DNA of 21,402 nt from positions 1 to 21,402 of the forward strand of contig JALNWC010000008.1 in assembly GCA_023231075.1 (NCBI GenBank), read 5' to 3'. Position 1 is the first letter of the stretch, and every line of letters starts with the position of its first letter. The notes beneath the pieces were generated by a model. It was not told the origin of the DNA, did not search any database, and worked only from the letters and a program-made list of their open reading frames with translations. Origin of the DNA: Rhodoferax sp. (GTDB lineage Bacteria; Pseudomonadota; Gammaproteobacteria; Burkholderiales; Burkholderiaceae_C). Positions 6,671-14,253 of this stretch are shown one piece after another. The position numbers and the translations under genes were made by a program.

Positions 6671-8740
6671 CTAAAACGCAATAAATTTCGCACCCAGGGC
6701 GTGGCGCATATTCCATTTGATGGTGGTGTCTAGCGCACCTTCCAACAGAATCACGCGGCAGGTTTGTTTTTTAAGCCACTCCACGGTGGGTTCCGTCAGC
6801 AGGGTATCAAAGCAAAAAATAGCTTCGCGCGGAAGAGTCTGACGGTCGCGCACCCGCCAGACTTCGTTTTCCAGCACCTCCGTCATGCGCTCAAGCTGGT
6901 AGTCCAGCTGAAAGCCACACTTGAGCAACACCTCGTCCTGAATCTGCTCACGCGGCAGGATGTTGAACAGGCTGGCCTCCTTGGCCTGGATATAGGCTTT
7001 GAGCGCGGCCAGGTTGTCGGTTTCGGTCTTGTCCGGGTCGGGCGCAAATTCAATGCGCGGAAAGTTGGACTTGACCAGTTTGAACACCTTGAAGCCCGCG
7101 TCCAGCGGCTGCGCAGCGTCCCCCGTACCGGCCAGCACACGCTTGACGCGGTCGATGGTGATGTCGCTGATCTTGCGGTAACCCCGCTTGAAAGCAGCCT
7201 CCTTGGGTTTGATTTCTTCGGGGAGTTGCACCGTGATAAATTGCCGGTTGCCGCCATCGTCCTGATTGAGTTTGAGCACGGCGTGGGCGGTGCTGCCACT
7301 GCCGCCAAAAAAATCCAGCACCAGTGCATCCGTGTCGCCACCGGTCACGTACTGAATGAGTTTGGCCAGCTCTTCATAGTCTTTGGGGTTGGGAAACACC
7401 TTGGCGCCCATCAACTTGCGCAGAGCCTTTACTGCCACTTGGGATTGTTTGTAGATGCAGGAGCCGCGCACCTGCATGGCCAAGCCCGCGTCATCGGGGT
7501 CGGCGGTGGCGTTTTCGTCCTCTTCGTCCAAGCCGTTTTCGGGATCCAGCTCATCGGCTACCGGGCGCAAATGCGCTTTGCGGAACGGCGGCTCGCTCTC
7601 ATCCTCCCGGAAAACCACCAGGTCGAGGGCAATCTGCCGTTGCATTTCTGCCGGATCAGCAAACCGCCAACCGGCCTCCGGCACTTTGCACGGCAACCCG
7701 GTTATCGGGTGAATCAGGTCGTAGCGTGGCCCACCGCCGCCCGGCCACGAAATATCGCGGTCACGCCAGGGACCGTTTTTGTCCACCCGGCGGTAGCGCG
7801 CCAGTTTTTTGGACGGATTGCCCGCCGGCAGGTTGCGAAACCATTCGGTCAGTGCGGCTTCGACCGCCTTGTCGTCGTCGCCGTGCGTTTTGCGCAGCGC
7901 CAGGTACTCGTCCCAAATTTCCTTGGCGCCGGGCTTGGCTTCGCGCCAGACGGTTTTGACATCCTTCAAGGCTTGCAAGTCTTTGGCATAAACCGCCATG
8001 TACTCGTGGCCGACGGAAAATAGCTTGGCGTCGTTCTTGCGGCCTTTTTCCCAGACCAGGGTGGCAACGTGGTTTTCTTCGCCAAACACCTCGTCCATGG
8101 CGCGGCGCAGGTTGTCAGTTTCATAGTCGTCAATCGACACCATGATGACCCCGTCCTCGCGCAACAACTGCCGTGCCACCAGCAGGCGCGGGTAAATCAT
8201 GTTGAGCCAGTTGGAGTGATAACGGCCATCGGCGTCCGAGTTGGTATCGACCTTCACGCCGTCTTCTGTGACGCCGGTTTGCTCCCAGTAGGGGCGCTTG
8301 TCTTGCGTGTACTTGTCGCTGTAAACAAAGTCCTTGCCGGTGTTGTAGGGCGGGTCGATGTAGATGCACTTGACCTGCCCGCGATAGCTCGACAACAGCA
8401 ATTTCAGCACTTCAAGGTTTTCACCTTCGATGATGAGGTTGCCACGCGCCCGGCCGGGGTTGACGCTGCGGGCCGCATCAAAGTTGAGGGCGGCCGTGGT
8501 GGGGGTGAAGGCGCGGCGCTTGGCGTCGCCCTTGCCGTGCCAGCGGAATTCATAGCGCTCGGTTTCACCGTCACCTGCCAGGCGTTGCAACTCGGCGGGG
8601 TTCAGCCGGCCTTCGTTGGTGAACAGGTCGGGAAAGTCGTGTTTCAACCGCGCCAGGCGTTCGGCCAGCACGTCGGGGCTTAAAGGCAGACGCGGGGCGT
8701 TCAGGGGCTCATTGGGGAGTATTTCGGGCGTAGTGCTCAT
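6671..8740 (-). CDS. mod: Type III-like DNA methyltransferase (Mod), system A
   Basis: A 689-residue adenine-type DNA methyltransferase of the beta class, with the catalytic motif IV (YIDPPYNTG, residues 127-135) before the AdoMet-binding motif I (LDFFGGSGSTAHAV, 475-488). The stretch between them should carry target recognition. The segment GNLIIEGENLEVLKLLLSSYRG just before motif IV is typical of type III Mod proteins. An acidic, low-complexity stretch (about 396-418) lies between the central region and motif I. The C-terminus (from about 560, VFKLVKSNFPRIEF) matches the same family. The gene starts 26 bases after the nuclease gene stop, so the two are one operon with res first. It would protect host DNA and supply the specificity for the Res protein. 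Confidence 0.92.
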   Translation of the reverse strand: MSTTPEILPNEPLNAPRLPLSPDVLAERLARLKHDFPDLFTNEGRLNPAELQRLAGDGETERYEFRWHGKGDAKRRAFTPTTAALNFDAARSVNPGRARGNLIIEGENLEVLKLLLSSYRGQVKCIYIDPPYNTGKDFVYSDKYTQDKRPYWEQTGVTEDGVKVDTNSDADGRYHSNWLNMIYPRLLVARQLLREDGVIMVSIDDYETDNLRRAMDEVFGEENHVATLVWEKGRKNDAKLFSVGHEYMAVYAKDLQALKDVKTVWREAKPGAKEIWDEYLALRKTHGDDDKAVEAALTEWFRNLPAGNPSKKLARYRRVDKNGPWRDRDISWPGGGGPRYDLIHPITGLPCKVPEAGWRFADPAEMQRQIALDLVVFREDESEPPFRKAHLRPVADELDPENGLDEEDENATADPDDAGLAMQVRGSCIYKQSQVAVKALRKLMGAKVFPNPKDYEELAKLIQYVTGGDTDALVLDFFGGSGSTAHAVLKLNQDDGGNRQFITVQLPEEIKPKEAAFKRGYRKISDITIDRVKRVLAGTGDAAQPLDAGFKVFKLVKSNFPRIEFAPDPDKTETDNLAALKAYIQAKEASLFNILPREQIQDEVLLKCGFQLDYQLERMTEVLENEVWRVRDRQTLPREAIFCFDTLLTEPTVEWLKKQTCRVILLEGALDTTIKWNMRHALGAKFIAF

Positions 8741-8766
8741 GAGGCTTGCTTTTATGGGTGAGCGCG

Positions 8767-11640
8767 TCAGGTGCTGGGGTTGCCCAGCGTCAAGCCGGTT
8801 TTAAAGTGGTCGTAGCTGGCATGGGGCGCGCTGTAAGCACCCTGACCGGGCAGCAAGGTCAGGGCGCGGCCATTGCGCCGAGTCTCGAAACCCAGGGCTT
8901 TGAAGTGTTTTTCGGCGCACAAGATTTTCAGGCGCTCGTCTTCGGTCAGCGCGGCGCGGTCGTCCAGGTCGTTCGTGCCTTTGACTTCGACCACAAACAC
9001 AAAGCTGTTGTCGTCATCTTCGGGCACATCTTCGGGCACATCTTCGGCGTTGCTTGTGCCATAGCGGCTGCCGGGCATGGCGCTGCGTTGCCGGGCTTTG
9101 AAGACCAAGCCGAAGTCGGGGGTGTAGGTGGTGCCGATCGGGGTGGCAATTTTGTAGCCGTCGGGCAGTTTGAGCAGGCACAGCAGTTGCGGGTCGCGGT
9201 CGGCGTCTCTGGCAAACCCGAGCTCTGTGTCGCTGTCGCCCATGGCTTGGTCATAGACACCGGTGTTAGGGGTGCGCACCACTGATTTGTAGGTGTTGAT
9301 GCTGGCCTGCAAGATGTCCAGCGGCAGGGTGCCGCCATCGGCCTCATAGCGCAGGCCGCGCAGCATGGCTTCGGTTTCTGCGTTTTTAATGATGGTGGTG
9401 GCTTGCTGCAAAAAGCGTTGCGGGTTGCGCAGCAGGTGGGCGGCGCGTACCGGGTCTTGCAGCGCATCAAACAGTAACCGGTGCGTGGCGCGCAGTGACA
9501 GGCTGGTGCCTTCAGAGAGTTCTTCCGCCAAGTCCAGCGGCGCAAAGCGGGCTTTGAGGGTTTGGGTTTCGCTGCCCTGCCAAACGCCTTGTAATTCATA
9601 CTCTTGTCCGGCCGCGTCGTTGGGGCTGTCGCCCAGGCTTTCAATGCGGGTCAGCGTCGCCTCGGCCTGGTAGGCCGCCATGGCAATTTCGGCCATTTTG
9701 GGGGCGGCCTCGTTCACGATGTCGTCTTCACTGAAACTAACGGTGTAGCGTGTGGTGCGGGCCATGCGCTGCCAGAAGCTCTTGAATGCGGCGCTGTTGA
9801 ACAGGTCGTCACGCCGATGGATCGTGTTGTGCTTGCGCTGGCCTTTGTTGTTTTCGCGCAGCTTGGCGCCTGCATTGAGGTCGCCGTAGTCGTCTTCTAC
9901 CTGCTGCTGGTATTGGCGGGCAAAGGTGGCGTAGGTTTCGTTGGGAATGACCGTGAGCAGGTTGGTTTCCTCACCCTCTGATACATCAGCGCTGTCGTAG
10001 ACGCGCTGGCCGTCCTGGTTGACACAAATGCGCAGGCCACGCCCGATTTCTTGCCGCTTCTTGCTGTCGCTGTAGCTCTGGTTAAGGGTAGCGATATTGA
10101 AAATATTGGGGTTGTCCCAGCCAACACCTAAAGCGGAGTGCGAAAAAATGAATTCAATCGGCTCGTCCAGCCTGAGCAGGCCTTCTTTGTCATGCAAGAT
10201 ACGCCGGTAGATTTCGGCGTTAGTGGCCATCGAGTCGACCCGGTCGGTGTAGTCGCCCGATTTGGTGCGTGAGAAATAGGAACCCTGGCAAGCGGCGACC
10301 TCTTGCAGAGTGGGCGTGCGCCCGGTTTGCGCACTGACGACGCGGGTGTATTCCTCTTCAAACAGGGTTTTGATGAGCGGCGGGGTGGCAGCCTCTGTGG
10401 CCAGGTAGTTGTCCACCTTGTCAATGAACACCAGGGAGAGACATTTGATGCCTTTCTCAAGCAGCTTCGCTTTTTTCTCCAGGTGGGTCTGAATCAGCCA
10501 GCCCAGTTGCGCGCGGAACAAGCCCGCCATGTCGCCCGCGCGTTGGTTCAGTTGCAGTTCAATCCCGTTGGTAAAAAGCACCGTCCAGATGCCGTTGCGC
10601 AGGCCTTTTTTGTAAATGCGCTCCACGGTGAAGTCGGCGTAGCTGATGTTGTTGCTGGCTTTGGCGAGCGGGTCGCCTCTTTTGAGCCAACGGCTTTCTT
10701 TCCAGGCAAATTCCCCTTTGGTGTTGCGTATCCATAGACGAAGTTTGGCTTTGGGTGCACTGACATCGGTGGCCTGCACTTCGGCCAGCTCAATTTTGAG
10801 TGTGGCTTCGTCATTTTTTTCGGTAACCGACAGCACCTCGATTTTTTTGACCAGCCCTTGCGCATAAGCCTGGGCAGGGGCAAGACGGTAAACACGGTTT
10901 TTCACCACGGCGTGCGTGGCGGAGTAGCGCAGCTTCGCCAGGGGGTTGAGGCTGACCAGCCGCTGGATCGCATTTTCTGTGTCCATGCCTTCTTGCGGCT
11001 CGTCCATCACGACGACCGGATGGCACTCTGCCAGCGCTTCAAACCAGGTTTTACCGTCAATGGCGTCATCACGGCCCGCGCGATTGATCACCCGGTCATC
11101 GGCACTGAACGACTGCAAGGTCATTACCATGATCTGTGGCTCGGCGTTGGTGATGAATTGCTTGAGCCGGGTGAGTTTGGCGCTGTCGTACTCAAAATGG
11201 CTGATCGGCGCATTGCGCTGGTACTGCTCCGCGAGTTGGCGGCCAAAGCTTTGAAGTGAATTCAAAATGCCTGCGCGAATGGCCACCGACGGCACGACGA
11301 TGATGAACTTACTCCAGCCGTACTGCTTTTGCAGGGCGTAAATGGTTTGCAGATAAACCAGGGTTTTGCCGGTCCCGGTCTCCATGTCCACACAAATATC
11401 CAAGGGAAAGGGCCGGGGTTCTGCCACGTGCTTGCACAGGAGAGATGCGTCAGCTAAATATTTGCGGGCAACGGTTTCAAGGTTGAGCGCCAGCGTTGCG
11501 GAATCGAGCTTGCATTGGTTGGCGAACAGCGCATGACTGGCCCAAAAGTCCGGCGTCTGACGTGGCGTGCCCGCGAACACCTCGACAACGGCAGCTACCG
11601 CTTGGCTCTGGTAGTGGAGCGATTCAAGTTGAAACGACAT
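8767..11640 (-). CDS. res: Type III-like restriction endonuclease (Res), system A
   Basis: A 957-residue protein combining a superfamily 2 helicase with a C-terminal nuclease. Walker A is METGTGKT (86-93), the Walker B box is MDEPQEGM (212-219) and motif III is YSATHA (239-244). Motifs V/VI appear as GVGWDNPN and QEIGRGLR. The nuclease shows a PD-(D/E)xK signature, TPDFG (Asp842) and VVEVKG (Glu885, Lys887). This is the layout of type III Res subunits such as EcoP15I, which translocate and cut only in complex with Mod. The gap between the two catalytic parts carries a 12-bp tandem repeat. It is the first gene of the res-mod operon, preceded by a plausible promoter. Confidence 0.92.
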   Translation of the reverse strand: MSFQLESLHYQSQAVAAVVEVFAGTPRQTPDFWASHALFANQCKLDSATLALNLETVARKYLADASLLCKHVAEPRPFPLDICVDMETGTGKTLVYLQTIYALQKQYGWSKFIIVVPSVAIRAGILNSLQSFGRQLAEQYQRNAPISHFEYDSAKLTRLKQFITNAEPQIMVMTLQSFSADDRVINRAGRDDAIDGKTWFEALAECHPVVVMDEPQEGMDTENAIQRLVSLNPLAKLRYSATHAVVKNRVYRLAPAQAYAQGLVKKIEVLSVTEKNDEATLKIELAEVQATDVSAPKAKLRLWIRNTKGEFAWKESRWLKRGDPLAKASNNISYADFTVERIYKKGLRNGIWTVLFTNGIELQLNQRAGDMAGLFRAQLGWLIQTHLEKKAKLLEKGIKCLSLVFIDKVDNYLATEAATPPLIKTLFEEEYTRVVSAQTGRTPTLQEVAACQGSYFSRTKSGDYTDRVDSMATNAEIYRRILHDKEGLLRLDEPIEFIFSHSALGVGWDNPNIFNIATLNQSYSDSKKRQEIGRGLRICVNQDGQRVYDSADVSEGEETNLLTVIPNETYATFARQYQQQVEDDYGDLNAGAKLRENNKGQRKHNTIHRRDDLFNSAAFKSFWQRMARTTRYTVSFSEDDIVNEAAPKMAEIAMAAYQAEATLTRIESLGDSPNDAAGQEYELQGVWQGSETQTLKARFAPLDLAEELSEGTSLSLRATHRLLFDALQDPVRAAHLLRNPQRFLQQATTIIKNAETEAMLRGLRYEADGGTLPLDILQASINTYKSVVRTPNTGVYDQAMGDSDTELGFARDADRDPQLLCLLKLPDGYKIATPIGTTYTPDFGLVFKARQRSAMPGSRYGTSNAEDVPEDVPEDDDNSFVFVVEVKGTNDLDDRAALTEDERLKILCAEKHFKALGFETRRNGRALTLLPGQGAYSAPHASYDHFKTGLTLGNPST
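9016..9048. repeat. 12-bp tandem repeat in res A
   Basis: The unit ATCTTCGGGCAC occurs at 9016-9027 and 9028-9039, followed by nine bases of a third copy to 9048. In the protein it gives repeated EDVP units between the two halves of the PD-(D/E)xK nuclease site (about residues 866-874). Because the unit is four codons long, gain or loss of copies would change the loop length without shifting the frame. Confidence 0.85.
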
Positions 11641-11669
11641 GTGGGCAGCAGATTAAGAAAATATGGTTC

Positions 11670-11697
11670 ATCTTACCTGCCCTCTCTCAGGTCTCAA
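11670..11697 (-). promoter_or_regulatory. Candidate promoter of the res-mod A operon
   Basis: On the minus strand TTGAGA (11692-11697) and TAAGAT (11670-11675) are separated by 16 bases, a reasonable sigma-70 match. It lies in the 84-base gap between the lplT stop and the res start, giving a short leader of about 25 bases. No strong ribosome-binding site is visible before the res ATG. Confidence 0.42.
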
Positions 11698-11724
11698 GAC
11701 AACAGACAAATTAGCGAACAGTAA

Positions 11725-13008
11725 TCAGCCGTGCGCCTTGTCGTTGCGGGCAATGGCCAGCAAGCGGTCGATTTCCTCATGGTGCTGCGACAGGTTGCGC
11801 GCGTGCCAGCGGCGGACCAGCCACATGAAGCCGGCAATCAGCAGACCAAACCCTGTGATGGCGGCAAAGGTCGGCAAGCCCAGCCCGGTAGACAGGCTGT
11901 AGAGCGCGCCCAGCACCAGGATGCAGGCTTGTTCATTGAAATTCTGCACGGCGATGGAGCGCCCGGCGCCCATCAGGTTGTGGCCGCGGTGCTGCAGCAG
12001 CGCGTTCATGGGCACCACCAAAAAGCCGCCCAGGGCACCCAGCAAAATCAGGAACGGTGCCGCCACCCAGACATTGGTGATGAAGATCAGGCCGATGATG
12101 AGCAGGCCCATGACGATGCCCAGGGTGATCACGCGCGGACCGTCTTCCAGCCGCATGCGCATCGACGCCACCACCGCGCCGAAGGCCATGCCAATGGCCA
12201 CCACCCCTTGCAGGGCCGAGGCCTGGGTCACCGAATAATCCAGGGCTGCGGCGGCCCAGGCCAGCACGATAAAGCGCAAATTGCCCGCCACGCCCCAGAT
12301 CAGGGTGGTGGCCGCCAAAGAGATTTGCCCCAGTTTGTCGCGCCACAAGCGGGCGTTGCAGGTCCAGAAATCGGGCAGCAGGGTCAGCCGTCGTTTGGGC
12401 ATGGGGCGCATCAGCACGCCGGTGAGCGGAATATGGGTGTTGAACCAGGCCGCCAGCAGGTAGACAAAGATCAGCACCGAAATGGCAGCTTCGGCCGGGT
12501 TGTTGATGCCCGTGTCGATGCCGGGGATGTCAATGGCCAGCAGCGGCTGCGACACATAACGGCCCACCAGTTGCCCCCCCAGCAGCACGCCCAGAATGAT
12601 CGAACCGATCGTCAGGCCCTCGATCCAGCCATTCGCCTTGACCAGTTGCGAGGCCGGCAAGAGCTCGGTCAGGATACCGTATTTGGCCGGTGAATAGGCC
12701 GCCGCGCCCAGGCCGACGATGGCGTAAGCCAGCAGCGGATGGGTGCCAAACAGCATGAAAAGACAGCCCCCGACCTTGATGAAGTTGCTGATCAGCATGA
12801 CCCGGCCCTTGGGCATGGAATCGGCAAAGGCGCCGACAAAAGGCGCCAACACCACGTAAAACAGCGCAAACATGGGTACCAGGGCGGCTTGTTGCCATTG
12901 CGGGGCGTGGCTGGTGCGCAGCAATTGCACGGCGGCCACGAACAAGGCGTTGTCGGCCAGCGAGCTGAAAAACTGCGCTGCCATGATGGTGAAGAAGCCG
13001 CGTTTCAT
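11725..13008 (-). CDS. lplT: Lysophospholipid transporter, LplT-type MFS permease
   Basis: A 427-residue integral inner-membrane protein with about twelve hydrophobic segments. The N-terminal sequence FFTIMAAQFFSSLADNALF and the loop YSPAKYGILTELLP are characteristic of LplT, which flips lysophospholipids inward for re-acylation. It is slightly longer than the roughly 400 residues of E. coli LplT. The acyltransferase partner Aas is neither fused nor adjacent here. The gene is divergent from alr across a 123-base gap. It has no good ribosome-binding site of its own, but a short upstream reading frame ends across its start codon (13005-13055). Confidence 0.87.
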   Translation of the reverse strand: MKRGFFTIMAAQFFSSLADNALFVAAVQLLRTSHAPQWQQAALVPMFALFYVVLAPFVGAFADSMPKGRVMLISNFIKVGGCLFMLFGTHPLLAYAIVGLGAAAYSPAKYGILTELLPASQLVKANGWIEGLTIGSIILGVLLGGQLVGRYVSQPLLAIDIPGIDTGINNPAEAAISVLIFVYLLAAWFNTHIPLTGVLMRPMPKRRLTLLPDFWTCNARLWRDKLGQISLAATTLIWGVAGNLRFIVLAWAAAALDYSVTQASALQGVVAIGMAFGAVVASMRMRLEDGPRVITLGIVMGLLIIGLIFITNVWVAAPFLILLGALGGFLVVPMNALLQHRGHNLMGAGRSIAVQNFNEQACILVLGALYSLSTGLGLPTFAAITGFGLLIAGFMWLVRRWHARNLSQHHEEIDRLLAIARNDKAHG

Positions 13009-13055
13009 CGGTGGTATTTTGGCAACCGCGGGCGGCGGCGCTTTAGGGGTGACAT
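13005..13055 (-). CDS. Possible 16-residue leader peptide of lplT
   Basis: An ATG at 13053-13055 opens 16 codons that end in a TGA overlapping the lplT ATG (ATGA). The peptide is strongly basic, with a KRRRPR core. GGAG lies two bases before the ATG, which is closer than ideal. The arrangement would allow translational coupling of lplT, which lacks its own clear ribosome-binding site. Chance remains quite possible for so short a frame. Confidence 0.3.
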   Translation of the reverse strand: MSPLKRRRPRLPKYHR

Positions 13056-13131
13056 GTCTCCAAACGTATCCGGGTTATAGCACGCCGCTGCAGTGTCAAA
13101 ATCACCCTAACGCAATTTCCCCAGAGCTTTT

Positions 13132-14226
13132 ATGCCCCGCCCGATCCTCGCCACCATCCACCCCGCTGCGCTGCAGCACAACCTGGCGCGCAACCGCCTG
13201 GCGGCCCCTGACGCCAAGGTCTGGGCGGTGGTCAAGGCCAACGCCTATGGCCATGGCATCGAGCGCGTGTTTGAGGGGCTGCGCAGTGCCGATGGCTTTG
13301 CGCTGCTCGATCTGGACGAGGCCCGACGCGTGCGCGAGTTGGGCTGGCGCGGCCCGATTTTGTTGCTGGAGGGCGTGTTCGAGGCGCGTGACCTGGAGTT
13401 GTGCTCACGTCTTGATTTATGGCACACGGTGCATTGCGACGAACAAATCGACATGCTGGCGGCCTGCAAGACCCATGTCGGCCACCGCGTGTTCCTGAAA
13501 ATGAACTCGGGCATGAACCGGCTGGGCTTTACCCCGGCGTGTTACCGCAGTGCCTGGGCGCGCCTGAACGCCTTGCCGCAGGTGGACGAAATCTCGCTCA
13601 TGACGCACTTCAGTGACGCCGATGGCGGGCAGGGCATTGCCGCGCAAATGGCCTGCTTCAGCGAGGTCACGCGCGACCTGCCGGGCGAGCGTTCCCTCAG
13701 CAACAGCGCCGCCAGCCTGCGCCATGCCGACGCGGTGCGGGCGTCGGACTGGATTCGCCCGGGCATCAGCCTGTATGGCAGCTCGCCCGACCACCCCGAG
13801 CATTGGGCCAGCGAGTGGGGCCTGTGGCCGGCCATGACGCTGGCGGCAAAAATCATTGCGGTGCGGGACATTGCAGCGGGCGCCAGCGTGGGCTACGGCT
13901 CCCGGTTTGTGGCAGATGCCCCGATGCGCCTGGGCGTGGTGGCCTGCGGTTATGCCGACGGCTACCCACGGGTTTGCCCCAACGGCACCCCGGTGCTGGT
14001 GGCCGGCGTGCGCAGTCGGCTGGTCGGGCGCGTCAGCATGGACATGGTCACGGTGGACCTGACGCCGGTACCCGAGGCCGGCATGGGCAGCGAGGTCACG
14101 CTGTGGGGCCGCGCCGCCAACGGTGCGGTGCTGGGCATCGACGAAGTCGCGCAGGCGGCCGGCACCCTGGGCTACGAGCTGATGTGCGCGCTGGCGCAAC
14201 GGGTGCCGGTGCAGGTGGCCGATTGA
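13132..14226 (+). CDS. alr: Alanine racemase
   Basis: A 364-residue pyridoxal-phosphate enzyme interconverting L- and D-alanine for peptidoglycan synthesis. The PLP-binding lysine is Lys35 in VVKANAYGHG, the catalytic tyrosine Tyr274 is in ACGYADGYPR, and GRVSMDMVTVD supplies the second active-site segment. Also visible are FLKMNSGMNRLGF and IRPGISLYGSSP. Length is normal. It is divergent from lplT, and its stop lies 27 bases from the stop of the system B helicase-nuclease, which runs towards it. No terminator with a T-run separates them, so read-through between these convergent genes is possible. In related genomes I recall radA downstream of alr; here the defence operon occupies that place, suggesting insertion, though this is recollection. 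Confidence 0.92.
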   Translation: MPRPILATIHPAALQHNLARNRLAAPDAKVWAVVKANAYGHGIERVFEGLRSADGFALLDLDEARRVRELGWRGPILLLEGVFEARDLELCSRLDLWHTVHCDEQIDMLAACKTHVGHRVFLKMNSGMNRLGFTPACYRSAWARLNALPQVDEISLMTHFSDADGGQGIAAQMACFSEVTRDLPGERSLSNSAASLRHADAVRASDWIRPGISLYGSSPDHPEHWASEWGLWPAMTLAAKIIAVRDIAAGASVGYGSRFVADAPMRLGVVACGYADGYPRVCPNGTPVLVAGVRSRLVGRVSMDMVTVDLTPVPEAGMGSEVTLWGRAANGAVLGIDEVAQAAGTLGYELMCALAQRVPVQVAD

Positions 14227-14253
14227 CCCCTTCTTGTCGCTGATCAAGCGGCT

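Noticed and set aside
6764..8023. A 419-codon plus-strand frame opposite mod A
   Set aside because: Antisense to a gene with clear methyltransferase motifs; no family features of its own.
11731..12693. A long plus-strand frame of 320 codons opposite lplT
   Set aside because: Gln/His-rich composition without any motif, lying antisense to a clear transporter. A GC-rich codon shadow.
13417..14247. A 276-codon minus-strand frame opposite alr
   Set aside because: Antisense shadow of alanine racemase, His/Ala-rich, no recognisable domain.
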